A stretch of 64,000 nucleotides of DNA from Dipetalonema caudispina (taxonomy: Eukaryota; Nematoda; Chromadorea; Rhabditida; Onchocercidae). Within the stretch, counting starts at the first letter, position 1. Each line of letters opens with the position of its first letter. The translations under genes were made by a program, and so were the position numbers. A model generated the notes under the pieces. The model had not been told where the DNA came from and ran no database searches. It was given only the letters and a program-made list of their open reading frames with translations. Below, piece by piece: positions 18,129 through 33,900 of the stretch. The stretch covers positions 1 through 64,000 of the forward strand of contig JABVXV010000160.1 of assembly GCA_013365325.1 (NCBI GenBank), read 5' to 3'.

Positions 18129-19336
18129 TTAGCATTTTTGCTCTTAAAAACACAATTCTGAAAGGCCATTTAGTTTAAAATACATTTCTTTTGCTTCCTT
18201 TCCAAAACATTTCTATTCTTGTTTTCTTCCTAAATTTACGTTTGAGCAAGTAAACCGTAAAAATTTTAAATTATTCCATTTATCCTTTACCAGATTTTTT
18301 TGATTTTTTCCCCCAACCAACTTCACTCAACTATCGATTGTTTAATATTAGTATGAGATGCATATTTCAATTTAATTGTCAGTTGTTAATTATTTTAAAA
18401 AATGTTAGCAAATATTAATTTTCCTGTTTCGATATTGATATGACATATTGGAGATTTTTTTAAAATTATATTTTAATTTCACATCATACGTATTTTTTTT
18501 AATTCATATATTTTATTAGCAAATTCTAAGTCTTAATAAATAATTAAATCGTTGTTCTAGTTTTAAGTAATTAAGTTGGATAACCAAAGAAGATGATGGT
18601 ATTTAAAAGTCGAATTTTATAAGTGCAAAAAGGAATTGTAAAATTACATATATGCAAATAAATTAACTTTTTGTCATTTTCTCAATTTTTAGTTTTTCGT
18701 TCTGTTCAACGAACAATTACTTTAGAAACTTCAAAATTCTGAAGTCATTTAAATATGCTAAACGGCGTGCTAATTCGTTCTTTTATTGCTTCATTTTAAA
18801 ACTTCAAATAGATATTATTTCCCTCATACTACTGTGATTCAATGAATTCCATAAATTTTCCAACATTTTGTGCTATCGCTTTTCTAATGCTAATTCAATT
18901 TCTAACATCAATTTAAACAACGTACTTAGCTTAAAAATGCTTCTGTTTATTAATGTGTATCTATTATTCTTATATTGCTATAACAATAAAGATTATACCA
19001 TATTATTAATTTATTTAATTCTTATCAAATATTTGAATTGAATGTATGTCTGGGCATGTATATGTGTGTCTGTCTGTCTGCAATTAAGAAGCACTTATGT
19101 AAAATGAAATATTTTGATTTTTTAAACTCTTTACTTTTAATTCATTCTTCTTTTGCACTAATTACACCCACATATACATACAATCACATACACTTGATAA
19201 TACGATTTGGGTGTGTATTTACGCGGTATACGTTGTATCTGTATTTCCGGTAGTAATAACGATTATGCGTTATCATTAACTTTATTCGAATCTTATGAAA
19301 GTGGAAACGTGAATTCGTGTGGACATGTATGTGAGT

Positions 19337-19395
19337 GGGTGTATATCTGTGTGTGTGTGTGTGTGGGTGTGTGTCTGTGTATGTGTGTGGGTGTA
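19337..19395. repeat. GT-rich microsatellite
   Basis: TGTGTG units interrupted by GGG and TCT variants. ORFs crossing it on both strands are repeat artefacts. Confidence 0.95.
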
Positions 19396-22280
19396 TATGT
19401 ATTATATCCATATTGCTATGACAATAAACAATATATGTAATTATTAATTTGATTCAATTTCTGCATTTATGCATTGTATGTGTGTCCTAATTATGATTAA
19501 ATTAACTTAAGCTTTAAACTTAAGTAAATACAGCACACGGTTAAATATATCATCCTTTGACTTACACCTATATTGTTTGATATTGTTTACGTCATATCGA
19601 ATATTCGGCATTACTGAGTGTTATATTTTTAAATTTTCAAATTTTAAATTTACCAAACTTTGCACGGAACATTTTGTTTCAACGTTGATGATTTATTGCA
19701 ATTTAAGAAAAAAGGAAAGAAAATGTTACAATCATAGCTGTTGAAAGCGAGAAAGCTTCATTTAGTGACTTACATTTTACTAATTTTTCTCTCAATCATT
19801 CTGTCTTCACTTCATTTCTCTTCCATTTTAGCAATGAATTTTCACTCTACAATTGAATAATTATCATAATATTTCATTAATTAATAAGAAATGAAATGAT
19901 TGTTATTCGTAATATATGACACTTTAATTTCCATTATTTCAGCAATTATTACACTGTAATTCTCAAATTGATGTGATTTTTCAAATTTAATTATAGCTTG
20001 GATAATACTGAAATTTATTATTTATGCCAACCTTATGATCGTTTTTGGTTTCTGGTTTTTTCAAGTGCAGATTATATTTGAAATAAAATTGAATGCAATC
20101 GACTAAATTTACTAATGAATAAAATAAGTGTTCGTTATTAAAAATTTATTAATGCAGCAAATTTTGATGACGAATTTGTTAAAATAAATTCAGAAAATAA
20201 AAAACTATAAATAAAACCAAATATAATTTCTTCAGAAAAAAACATTCGGAAAATTGAACATCTGGTAAAAAGAAAAAGGAGGCGAAAAAATGGAAAAAAA
20301 AAAGTAAAATATCATCTCTTCTTTTTATTCTGCAAATTATGAATTATAAATTTCAATTTTTTTAGTTTAGTTTTTTTTCCTTTTATGAGAATGAAATATT
20401 TTTAAGTTACAAATTAATCAGTTTTTAAAATATTTTTTAAATTTTAATTTTTCTGAATAAAATTTGTTTCACAGCAATTTTTTGCATCAACATTATTTGA
20501 GCAAGACTTGTGTATGGCATAAACTTCCTTTGCTTTGTGGCTGATTAAAATCCATCCATCAAAATTGTTTGCAAACAGACAGCTTCCACCAACTTCATCA
20601 ATTTTTTCTAATCTTTGAAATTCCTCTCATTTCCCATCAAATTTATCATTGCTCATATTTTAGCTTTGTTTTTCAAATATAAACAAATGTGACTACAACA
20701 AACATACATAAATGCACAAATACATACATATACACATACACGTGTGTACACGCAAATACGTACACGTATCATCTGGTTGACTTTATCATCTGAATCATAA
20801 AATTTTTTAATATTTCTTTTTTCCTTTTTAATTTTTCACCACAATACATTAACACATACACTTATGTTTTAATGCGAATTTACATTTATATATTTTATAT
20901 GATCATTATCAAAATATTTTCAAATTACTTTTATTTTGGCACCAATACTTGGCAGAAATTATTGCCAATTCATTATTGCATCATCATTAATTTGAATTAC
21001 ATATCATTACTTAATTACATATCATTATACAATCAATAATTAAATCAAAATTAGCAAATTTGTTGGCATACTTTTATTTGACATTCTGTTAAATTTTCCT
21101 TTCAATATTTATTTAAAGCTTTTATAAAAATGTTTTTTTTTTTCAAAATTTTTAATAGAAATGTCGAAAATAAATATACGATTGATAGCTGATGATCCAT
21201 TTTTTCTTTCCTCTTTTTAACGCATTACACGTTCCACGTTTCACGTACTTTATCTTTCTGTTTACTTAAATAACTCATTATTGTCATTGTTTTTCTTTTG
21301 ATATTGGTGTTTTCTTGTCAGTTTTAATAATTCATATAACTTTTAAACAATTAGCTAAATGCAAATTTGAAATACTATGAGGAAAATTTCTCTTTGCATT
21401 TTATTAATCTTTATTTTAGAAGCAAATTTCTCAAATGCTAACAATTAACACCATACATTGATAGTTCAATTAATTAAAATATTGTCTTGCCAGGTAGTAT
21501 ATTCATTTATATAATAACATTCATTATTATATTAAAATATATTTGAAATGAAGGAAAGAATGGGAAAACCTTTTTTTTTATGTGTAACTAATAATTATAT
21601 TTATTTAATAAAATTTATTACAGCAATTTTTAGAAATTTACACTTTTTATAGTTGTTTCTTTCTAGGAAGTTAAAGTTTTAAATATAATTAAACGAAAAG
21701 CAAATATTCATTCATTCAGTTAATTAATCGGTGTGAAAAATAGCATAATGAAGGGAAGATAATTAATTAATCAACATGAGAAATATTAAAATGCAAGAAA
21801 AATAATTAATCATTCGTTATATAAAATACCATAATGATATTATAATTACTTGTAAACAAGAATATTTTGGCATATTCAAAAGGAAAATGCAATAAAGGGA
21901 AGGAAAAATACGAAGAAATAATCCTTAGTCAACTTAGATTTTCAATGGCGATATTTTTGTCCTACAGTTTTCCTGATGAGTGCATTCCGGTTTACAAATC
22001 TTCATATTACCGAAAATCCATTTCAAAAAATAAAACATATAGGAAAAACAAAATCTCTAAAAATTTAATACTTTTTCCTTTCTTGTAAATTGTTTCCTGC
22101 TGGTTCGATTCAGCAAATATTAATTAATGTAGTAAAATATTTATTTTATTTATAAATCATTTCAGATAATTTAATTGCAACTTCGGCATTTCATCCTCTT
22201 ATTTGGATTCATTACAGATGATCGATTGACTGGTTAATTTATTCAACTGAGTAAAAAAAATTCACCAAACGGATAGAAAA

Positions 22281-25200
22281 ATGCCAACTTATTTGGATCA
22301 ACACATGGTTTGTACTTAAGTACTTAATTTTAACAACTAATATTTAGTTTAGGGTTGGGTAATTTCAATGCATTTTTTAGTTTGTCATGTCTAAACTGAT
22401 TTTATTCGTATATTTGCTTTTGAAATGTTGTCACAATTATTAAACAATCAATTAAAGAATTATTAAATATAATTACTAAACAATTATGATCATTAAATAC
22501 TTTGTTACTTGATTGAGATGAAACTACCCCAATTAACCATTTCCAATACTGTGTAAAGCATAGCAACATGAAATTACATTGGATACTGTAGTGTTATTGC
22601 ACTAGATATTACAGTATTACATTACATATTGTTATTAGCAATGCTTCTTACCTATTTCCTACCTTTATATTTTCACTTACTTCCCAATAAACTTATCTTC
22701 ATACTCTTCCTTTCCATAGTGATTGCTTTATAAACAACAAAAATTACCTGAGTACTTGAAATTACATTTAGTAAGCGTAACTATGAAAAAAATAGAAACA
22801 ATAGCCAATAGATTATGCAAAGAAAAGGAAACAAAGAGTATCTGACAAAATTTAATTGAAAATTATTTTAAATATCTATTGATTCTCAGAAGTATGAGTG
22901 TTAAAAGTGAAAAATTGTGGTATTGTTAATGTTTTCATTTTCGTTAAACCTTTCTTTTTCAACCTAAAAAAAATTAGCATACTATTAGCATACAAGAAAT
23001 TTTTGAAATCAAAAAAGCTGCAATATTCAATTTTTAAATTTTTTCTGTAAAAAATACCATTTTTTACTATCATCAAAAAATTTTAACTCAAAAAAGCATA
23101 CTTATTAGTAAAACAGAAAATATTTAAACAAACATTTCAATTGCAAATAACTGATAACTAGATCACTGGGGAAATTCAGGAATTTGTAATATTTTATTCG
23201 AGAATTTTAATCCTTTTTATAAGCAAAAATCTGCTTTTAAAATACAAAAAAATGCTGCTTGAAAGTAAATAGCATAAAAAAAGGGATATGAAAATGAAAA
23301 GCCGAAGCAAATAGTTTCGAAAAATTTTAAGTTCACAATAAAACGTTTAAGTTTTGAAAAATAGATTTTCATTTAAATAAAGCAAAACAATTCAATGGTA
23401 AAGAGAGGTTTTTCGATGAATTGATTGCAAAAAAGCAAACAAATGACAAATTTTTCGAAAAAATTCTAAAAATTTCAAAAACCTTTTCCTCCAAAAAAAA
23501 ACAAACTAACAAACAATAAACGGAACAAAAACAAACAAAAAGAAACAATAAGCAAAATATCTGGAAAATATCTCTTTATAATAGCTAATATATTTTTATA
23601 AAATATGATAAAATGTCATCATATTTACCTTGTTTATTGTTTATCCTGTTGTTTACGCTTTTATTTCTCTATTGCTTACATTCTTTTTTATTATTCGGGT
23701 TTAAACTTTCAACAGATCTTATTGCTAATGCTAATATTATTAGTGCACAATCCACCATGTGTTATGTTTATATGAAGAGATGATAAGCGCATTTGTTCCT
23801 TTCGTTTAAATATTTCAAATTAAATTTCCAGTTAGCAAAGTGAGAAGTGAGGAATAGTTAGAAGGTGGTCGTATTCGTTTCCATCGGTTGCTTGCTTTCG
23901 TTATTTTGATATTTTTCTTTTTGGTACTTTTTCTTTCAGAATATTTTCAACATTGCTGAATCTTTACTAATTTTTATTTATTATTGTGCAACAATTCTAT
24001 ACCATAATTGTATTGAAATTTATTAAATTATAAATGTTCAGAGGATCTTAATTTCAGTGTTAATTTATTTAAAAATTCAAATTATTATTTAAAATGATAG
24101 CATAATTATGTAGCATATAAAAGATAAAAACAACAAATATTAACTATATCTCCTCCCTTTTGTAACATTACTCACACAGATAATTTTTGCATTTGAAAAT
24201 TTATCATATCATATGGAATTTTTCATGAGTTTCGGATTATATACATATTAAAAATTCCAAAACCTGTCCATTTCAAATTTTCAAACTCTCTTCAATGTTT
24301 TATGATTTAAAATTCCATTAATTTACACCAAATTTATATATTATTTAATCACTAATTTTTCCTTTTCATGCTATTTTAATCCTAAAGTGTAGATTTTTGC
24401 ATACGTACAAAGACATGTTATCCTGACTGATTTTATCCACTAATTTAATTTGCAAAAAGAGAAAAAATTTGTCCACCAATGAACTATTAGTAAAAAATTA
24501 TTTCAAATTTCATATCTAAAATCAAATAAGCCTTTGCACATTGTTCAATTTAAAACTGTTGGAAGAAAAAAAAGTGGGAAGAAAGAGAGAATCTCAAATA
24601 TTTTAATTTATGCAAATTTTATGCAATATTTTTACCTAATAAGTGTAGAAATGAAAATTATAAAGCAAAATTATTTAGTTTAAAAATACCAATGAATCAA
24701 ACCATCTTTTAAATCTTTTACCACGTTGTACTTCTCATTTTCCATTCGTTATCTTTTCTATTCATTTCTCGCCCTATTGTCTATAATAATGATAACGATG
24801 ATAATGATCGTCAGCTGTTACTCATTTTATTCCGCTTAAAAGATATGTGGGAACAGTTGGTTAGCAGTTAAGTTCAACTATTTAAATTATTTTTGAGAAA
24901 GAAATTTCAACTACTTTGTATTACTTCGTCATTAAAATTTAACCATCCTATATCGAACTTGCAACAAACTATATTAATAATAATTCCAACAATAATGATA
25001 AGCAATTACATTGTTAAGGCTATCATCATTATCATTATCGACATTTCATACATCTTACTCATCAGATGGATCAATTGTTATCATCGATAAGATGAAATGT
25101 GAAATGTAATAAAAATAGGAAAGGATTATCAGAGATATCCGTTTAACATCATTAGCGTTTCTATCCTATATCATACCCTTTAAAAGTGATAAAATCATAT

Positions 25201-28200
25201 ATTTCGCATTATTTTTATTGATTAATTTATAAGATCATATCATATATTTCCTATTATGTGTTTATTACTTCAAAAGTTAATAGTTTCACTTGTTTTGATT
25301 TGAAAAAAAATGTAAATTTTATGGAATTTTTATGCTTATTATGAAGATTTTGATTTATAAGAGAAGGAAAATGCAACTTTCGGAATTTTATTTGGCATTA
25401 TTTAAACATCTAGTCCGATAGTTAGCATTTTTTCTTTCGATAATTTTTTGGATGAATTCTGGAATGAATAAATATTTCCAAATATCTATTCCAATTGTAT
25501 ATGTATAGAATTTCCAGTAATTTTGCGTAATTCAATAAGCTTATATCAAATTAACGAGAAATATGGCAAGCTTTGAAGAATCGATAAGTAAATGAAATAT
25601 AGTTAAATTAAGGGTGAATTTTCAAATGTAGTTTCCAACTATCTTTTATTAGATAATTAATAGTTTCTAAATTAAGCAGACATTGTGTACTTTTCTTTTA
25701 TAAATCGATACATAGTCTATTTAAAATGCTATTATATTCTATCCGAAAGACATGTAGCTAATTAACAAATTTTTGGTTCCGATAATTTTTGATCGAGGAA
25801 AATTATATGATTTCATGATTTCAGTAATAATATATCATTTAATTATCTCAAAAAGTTAAAAATTGTGAAATCTTATGAAAATTGTTGAAATCATTTATTG
25901 ATGCAACAACATTTACACTGATTTTTTTTAATTCTTGTACATTTAAGTATATATCATCAAATTATACCAAATCATATGGGCGGCATCTTCAACGTTCCAA
26001 CAGCGCCGAATCATATCGTTTGCGACGAGCATCATCATTGTCATCGTTGTCATCACTGTCATTGTTATCACATCCTCGGAAACTTTTTACAATGAATTCT
26101 TATCGGCAGCAATATTCATCATTATCATCCAGTTATCATCAAGACATACCACTTCCAAAAACTAATATTGGATTATCAAATAGGTATTTGTTTTTTTGTT
26201 TATGGTTGAAAATTAAAAGAACTAGAAGTGGGAGTTAAGAGGAAAACTATTAATTCATTAAATTAGTAATATCGGCTTTATTGATTCATTATCGTTTTAT
26301 CACTTAATTGATTTATGCTTTTTTTAGTGATGATTGTTTGGTAGCAGTAATGAGTTACTTAATTATTTGTCATTATGCAATTAATAATTGAATTAAACTA
26401 TTAAATGCGTGCAAGCAAATTTGTTCATATGCTTTTATCTTTCTCCTTTTCAAATTTTTCTTTCAACATTTATTCATAACATTCATAAAAAATTTCCTTT
26501 ATCCTTAAATTTTTGGTACAAATATTAGCAATGAATATATGAATTATTGATTGATACTTAAATCTTTTTTTTTTATTGAACTTATTATAAATAATTTACA
26601 TATTCTACATACGTTTACTTAAACATACGTAGAGAACGTATAAGCTATTTGCAATGACATATGGGATATTTTGACAATTAATACGGTTTTACAAATTGTT
26701 AGTTAAACGTGTGAAAATTTCAAAAAATTTCTACTTCATTCATCTGAACAAAAAAAGTAACTTCAACATTTTTTGGTAAGGAAATTTCTTTTGCATCTTA
26801 CATATCGGAAATTGCTTTAACACTGCAGAAATGTGAACTTTAACAACATTTCAAAGAGTTTGAAATATCTCTTTACAAAAAGATGAAAAAAAGAGAAGCT
26901 TTCATCGATTGTAAATTATATGATTCAAAATAAAAAAAAAAAAAAAAAAGTATATCGGAATAGAATTCGATAAGATAATGATAAGATAAAGGTATGAAAG
27001 GTGAAAAAATGTATGAAACATGGTAGAATGAATGTAATAATAACAATAAAAAATCGAAAAAAAAAATGAATGTATAGAATGTATTCAATAATAGCAATAA
27101 GATAAAATGTGATAAAAACGGAAACGAAGAAGACGTATAAAAAAGCGTATAAAATAAAAATTACAAAGCTTTGCGAAAAGTTTTTCCGAAATTTTGGATC
27201 TCCTAGCAAATAATTTAGTGAAATTAGAGCGTACAATGGCGAGGTTTTGTTTTTTTCTTTTATTTTTGCATTTCATAACAAAGAAAAATAAAATTTAATA
27301 TTTTCTTTAATAAAGTCGAAAGAAATGAAATATTTTAAACACGAATAAATGGGGAATAAATAAAAGTTAATTAATTAATTAATTAATTAATTAATTAATT
27401 ACCTAAAGAATAAGGGGATTCCTTTTACTTTTAGATATGGAAGCATTGATCGTTTAGCATCATTAAATCATCGAACATCATCATATAATGGTTTTTCCTC
27501 TAACGCATTTGCTACAAAACGTAGCACAAGTTATGGTTCAGGTAATTAAAAATTTCGATTAATTAAAAAACTTCTCTTGCGGTCAGAAATGAAAATTTCC
27601 TTTCATCCGATTCGAAATAAAACTTTCCTCTCTTCCGAAATGTAAATTCCTTTGATTTCGGACAGAGAAAAAGAGAGAGAGAGAGAGGTGGAGAAAACTA
27701 AAGAAAAATTTATGTTTGAAACATATCTGGCAAAATAATTTATCCACCATTTGTGACATTAATCAAAAAAAGAAAAAAGACAGGAAAAACTTAGTCTCTT
27801 TTATTGTAAAAATGTTAAAGAATACAAAGTAATTGGCGAATTAATCATTTAAAGGACTAATTAATAATCAGAATGATAATTATAAAACCAACTTCGTCTC
27901 GTTAATTATTTCAACAATTTAAATCTTGTGTTCTCCCTAATTGTTTTAAATCTCATATTATCAATTTCTGGCAGTTATCAGTTATTCATTTAATTGACTA
28001 ATTATCGTTTATTTCTTAAGCTTAAATAGAGTTTTGAAATATTTAGGAACAAAGTTAAATGACGTAGGATTATCATCGTTACGACGTTATGACAATGATT
28101 ACACTCCTACATATGAACGACGAACATCGTTAGTTTCCCTTTTTTAAACTTACATTAATTTAATTTTTTTTTTTTTTGGAAACTTTTCCATTTTCTTCTC

Positions 28201-30562
28201 ATTTTATTAATAAACAAAAGAAATTATAGTAATAATGAAATTATAATTTCTTTTCGTTTACTACTAAAATGAGGGAAATTTCATTTTTATAAAAAAAATC
28301 ATTCTAAAACTTTTTTAATCAATTAATTAAATTCATTTGGAAAAAAATGCACCGATTGATTGATTTAGTTAAAATTAGATTGCTAAAAGGATAGAAGCAT
28401 AACAATATCGTGTAGAAGTATCACTGCTGATTTTATTTTTTAAATACGATCATATCAATTAAGCATCTGATTATTATTGTAAAAAATTTCCAAACATGAT
28501 ATAATATTGTTTAGTTTAATTTAATTTAAATTCATTTTGAAGCACCATGTCGTTATTACAAAACCTCAAAAACATAATACGATGCTGCTTAAATATTTAA
28601 TTCAAATTGCTGAATTTAATTTAATTCAGGCTAATTTAATTCTATTCATTGCCAGGTATACACCAAGTCATTATTCTACATCCGGTTATGTATCGTCATA
28701 CGGAACACTACCACGTTATAATCGTTCGCAAACTCCAAGTTATATGGGTCGAGAACGAAATTATACATCAAATCGAGAAAACAAATCTGTTTCACGTTTC
28801 TCAACTGATAGAGTAATTTTTCAATTTCTGAGTGCTTAAAATAAATTTACATATTTTTTTTCTTTTTAAATAAATTGATGTAATTGTTTAGAGAATGAAC
28901 GAAAGTAAGGATAAAAAATGAAATGATTATTATTGAGGGAAATTGCTATGAAGTTGATTAAACAAAACAATTATCACAACTATAACATATCATTTTTACT
29001 ACTACATTTATTCTACTTTAATTTATCATTTTCTATGCATATATTATATCCATCTGTAGATAAAACTGACTTTTATCATCTTCCAATGTATTTAGTATTT
29101 TAAGTAATTATATTAATAAAACTGTGATAGAATGATAAGGTTTGATTTATATTTTAAAATATATTATTTCTGTTTGTTATTGTATGCTGTGTTTGTCGTA
29201 AATGTTTCTCGACAATATGCAAATTAATGAGCAAACTGACATATTTAGTTTCAAGCAAATTTAAATATACATAGAACATTTTCAAAATTCATGCAATTTT
29301 ACGATTAGTTTTTTTCTGTTTCACTTATATTTCTTTTCCAAAACTTTTCAAACTTTTACTTCAAAAATTCAACTTAAATATTTGCTACTTTTTTGAAGGA
29401 ACGTTCCGAATCAAATGATAGTATTAAGCAACGCTTCGATAAGCTTTATAATCGATATGTTAGAGATCAAGATATACCGAATAATCCTTCGACAAATGGT
29501 GCTAAATTTAGTAAGTTTCATGATTACAAATCAATATTGAAATTTCTTAAACGTCCAGATCAATGTCAACCCTACTTTCCTGATTGTCGTTGATTTCCTA
29601 TTTTATAATCCTGTCATGACAATGATACGGTCCTGTTTACCTAAGTTATCATCAGTAAAAATACTCTATCATTTTAAAATGAAATCTAAAATAATATATC
29701 CATCAAATATTTGGACGAGGAAATATTGATAATATCAATACATTTAATAAACGATAATATGTTTTTCACACTTTAAATAGAAAATTTCGATTACATTTTT
29801 CCCATTATAAGTATGTAATTTCAAATTATTCCTGTAATGAAATGAATAACTTTTCATCCATAACTTTTTTCTTCAGTTTTCGGTGGCACAAAATATGCCT
29901 CACATAGCGAAAATGAAACAGAAGAGGATGATGAAGAAGTTGAAGGAGAGATTTCACTCGCTGAAAATGAATTGAAAGATGTTTTACGCGATATTGCTAA
30001 ACTTAGTGAGAAAGATATGTTAGAGGTGAAATTATTACCATTCAAACATAGTATTAAAAAAATTCAATAATTTAGATGAGAAGAATTTTAAATAAATTCA
30101 AATAGAATTCAAAATCTATTCAATTAAGAATTTAAAAATTTAACAGACAAATTACTTGTAAACTTCTTCGGAAAAAAATTTCAAATGATTTTTCAAATGA
30201 AAACACCAAAAATTTATTGAAAAAACGTTAAATCGATTTTCGTTTTTATCAAATTCTATTTCCTTATCAATTTTCTCATAATTTGATTCAATTTTAGGAT
30301 GTTAAATTGAAGACCTCTCGTTGTTCGAAAGAAGAAGAAATGCAATCTATTACGACCACTGTCGTCCCAAATTCTATTCCAATATCAACAGGTTTTTACT
30401 ATTTTACATTTAAATACTGATAACAATTAATAGCAAAAAATAAAAAGCCTTTTAAATTAAAAATAAAACCTTAAATTTCAAAATATTTTTTTTCTCATAT
30501 ATTTTTTTTTTTTTTAAACTCAATTTTGTTCATATTCTTTCCAATTTTTCTCACTCAATTTT

Positions 30563-30614
<52 letters not shown>

Positions 30615-30956
30615 TTTTTTTTTTTGTATATTTTATTTCTTGAAAATTTTTCGAGAAATTTTGTAAGATTATCGAATATTTCCTTTTAAAAAGAGTAAAA
30701 AACAAATAAATTTGCACTTTACACAGATCAATATCAGTATGAATATTAATTAATATTATAGAAATCTTTGATCAAACAGCTTCATCATCATTGATTCCAT
30801 GCAGCGATGATTCGAAAACTTCAACAATGTCAATGAATGACACAACTTTTATCATTCAACCGAACGATTCTGTAAATTTCTTCTTTTTTCTCTGTTATAA
30901 TATTTTTTAAATTATTTATTAATTACAATTACTATTATTATTATTATTACTATTAA

Positions 30957-30999
<43 letters not shown>

Positions 31000-33900
31000 T
31001 TTACTATTATTATTGTTATTATTGTCATTATTATTATTGCTAACGTTATTGTTATCACTGTCATTAATTACTATTAAGGAATGATCGAATTAAGTGATAT
31101 TTGGATAACAATGTGATACAAGGAGTGAAATTAGCATGATTATTACTATCAATAATAGGAGTGATTAAATTAAATGATACTTAATACATAAGTGTTAAGT
31201 AAAATTATTTTTTATCAAAAATACAAAAGAAATTGATTAAATTAAGCGATGTATGAATAACATTACAAGCGTAATGTAGCAAATTTAAGTGTAAAAATTT
31301 AGAATAAACTGATTTAATTTCAGTTTAATTAACCAAAACAGTATATTATCCGTTTTAATTTTATTCAAAAAATTAACAAAAATTATGAAGCAATTATTGT
31401 AGGAAATGAAACATGATAATGAAAATGCAGAAGTTGTCGAATTATCAATTAAACCATCAGGTAATTTCATTTATTTACTACTTCCATATCACTTTATTTA
31501 CTGGCATTTAATACGATATATCGCCCATATTTGACAATTTGCTTATTTATCTATTTTCTATAATACTTGTTTATCTCATTTTATTGTTCATCATACATTG
31601 AAGTCCTTCACAGTCGGATTACCTTCCGGAAGTTCCGGTTTCTTTTTTTCTTCAATAACACTTAAATTGAGATATTGCAAAGATTTGTGCTGCAAGTTTG
31701 TTCAATAAACTAAAAGTTATAGAAATTCCTGTGGATGTACAATTTTTTTGTGTGTGTTTAAGGATTGAAAAGAAAATAAGACGTTGATAAAATTATAAAT
31801 ATTTGAAAGACATAAAAAACAATGAATGATAAAACGAAAATTTTAAATTATCATACGACAAACTTTCAAATAAAAAAATATTTAAAGTAATATAATTGTT
31901 TTATTTTCATTCATATTATTATTTCAAGACTTTTTCTCATTTTTTTTTTTTTTTTTTTTGAAAAAAAAAGTTTCAAAAATAAGAATAGAGATTGAAAAGA
32001 TAGAGAAGAAAAGAGAGAATGAGAATGAGAAAGAGTAAGAATGAATAAAAAAATATTTGATGACATATTTTGAATAAATAGAAAGTGATGTATGTAAAGT
32101 AAAAATAATCAATAAATGCTAAGATATTTCCCATTCAATGTTTTATTTTGCTATCCGTCCAATTTATTCATTACTTTATCGATTAATAACAGATAGAAAA
32201 TGAAATTATAGTTTTATTTCAAATTTATTTTACTTAAATAATTCAGATATGAGTACTGCAATGAATACAAATCGCAAAAATTTGCCACTTCTGAGTCATT
32301 TTTCCATTCTTTTTTTCTTGTTCCCAAAATTGAAATAAAAGGGAAAATAATTAAAAATTTGTTCATCCTATCTTTTTTTTTGCTTTTTATCATTTCAGGA
32401 TTTGAAATTTATATTGAAGTTACTTTAACAAAAAACTGTCAATTGATGAAACTGTAAGCACTTTTCATTTCAATTGGTCATCTGATAAGATAATTCACTG
32501 AAAAATTAATTAATAAGAAACATGTTGAAGATGGATTAGAAGAGTTGAAAATTGCGAAAATATAGGAAATGAGGAAGATAGTTTCAAATATCAAAAATTA
32601 TCACTGGTATTGATAAACAATCGTTTATCAGAACTGTTTGAAAAAAATTTGTCATTTGACATTGAAAAATATTCAAAGGTCAGCATCGCAAAGTATTTTC
32701 AATTTATAGTTGGGTTATGCAAATTTTGTTGTTAAAGTAATAATATTTCCTTATTGGTTATTTAAAAGTATCAAAGCTATTGTGTATGAAATTTTCCACT
32801 GCATTTTGAAATATAAAATTATTAAATCTTATTCGAAAATTTTTTTTGTTTTTTTTTTTGAAATTTCTCCTTACTTTATTTATTTCAAATACACCTATTT
32901 AAAATTTTCTTAAAAGTTTTCTTTAAATCTCTAATCAGATTTCAGCAGAGACAATTTTTTACGGGAATGACTATTTCCATTTATTACCATTTTACTATTT
33001 AGAGAAAATCTTTAAATTTAAATTTATTTGTTAAGATTCTGAATATTCCACATTATTGTTTTTGATGAGCGACTTCTTTATTATGGATAAAAAGTATAAA
33101 AGACGAGAAAGAAAAGGAAGACTTTGTTTTTGAAACTTAAAATTTGCATGCTTTTTTATTTGTCAATCATTTATTTAATCAGATATTCCAATCTGTAGGG
33201 TTTGTAATTAGTGAAATAACATAAAATACTATGAATTCCAATCTTGCATCATCAAATTTTTTTCTATTAACATTAAATTTCAAACTGACATTTAATTGCC
33301 ATCATTTTTTAATATTCAATTAAACATTCCAAAATTTAGAAGAAAAAATGGATCTCTTCCACTTTAAGTACGTCTGTTATCTAATGATGAAAGATTTTAA
33401 TGTATTTCATCTATCGGTGGCAAAATTCTGAAAAAAAAAATCCAAATTATATTAACTATCAATTTTATTTTGCAGAAAAGAAATAACGAAAGAAAGAAAT
33501 TATTTACTTTTTATACCTGAGATATTATTATTAATGCATTTGAAATATTACAATTAACATATTGGAATTTAAATTTGGTTTGTTTATTTATTATCAGTTT
33601 CTTTTATTAAATAATATTTAATACAATCTATTGATTAAACTAAATTTTGACTATGTTTGCAAATTTTTCCCTTATCTGATTTACATTTTTATCCAAAACT
33701 TGTCCTAAATTTATTCGTCAAACGGAAGCACGGATCAATGAATTACACTTTTTTTAACTTATCTTTTTTTATTGTTGGCATTCTGTTTCTTCCATTCTAT
33801 TTTTCCCATCTTTTTTCCTTCATTTCTTTGTCCTTTCTCCTTTTCTTCTCCTAACTTCGAAAACATTACACTTTTAAAAAGAAAAAATATTTATTTTTTA

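Larger units (their letters stand above)
16536..22280. other. Head-to-head intergenic interval between the tubulin and the large plus-strand gene
   Basis: About 5.7 kb with no convincing exons. It holds an AAT/ATT foldback (18092-18128), a GT tract (19337-19395) and AT-rich sequence. The two flanking genes diverge from it, so both promoters should lie here, but I see no recognisable core promoter element. The short ORFs at 17208-17399 and 21867-22088 are Lys/Ile/Phe-rich, lack splice or family support, and are left out. Confidence 0.55.

Noticed and set aside
22090..22115. GGTTCGATTC resembling a tRNA T-loop
   Set aside because: No A-box, anticodon arm or acceptor stem can be placed upstream.
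32399..32453. Exon-like piece in the large gene's 2.4-kb intron (after TTTCAG, before GTAAGC)
   Set aside because: It enters in phase 1 and leaves in phase 2, which puts a stop in the next exon; direct joining of 31460 to 33902 keeps the frame.
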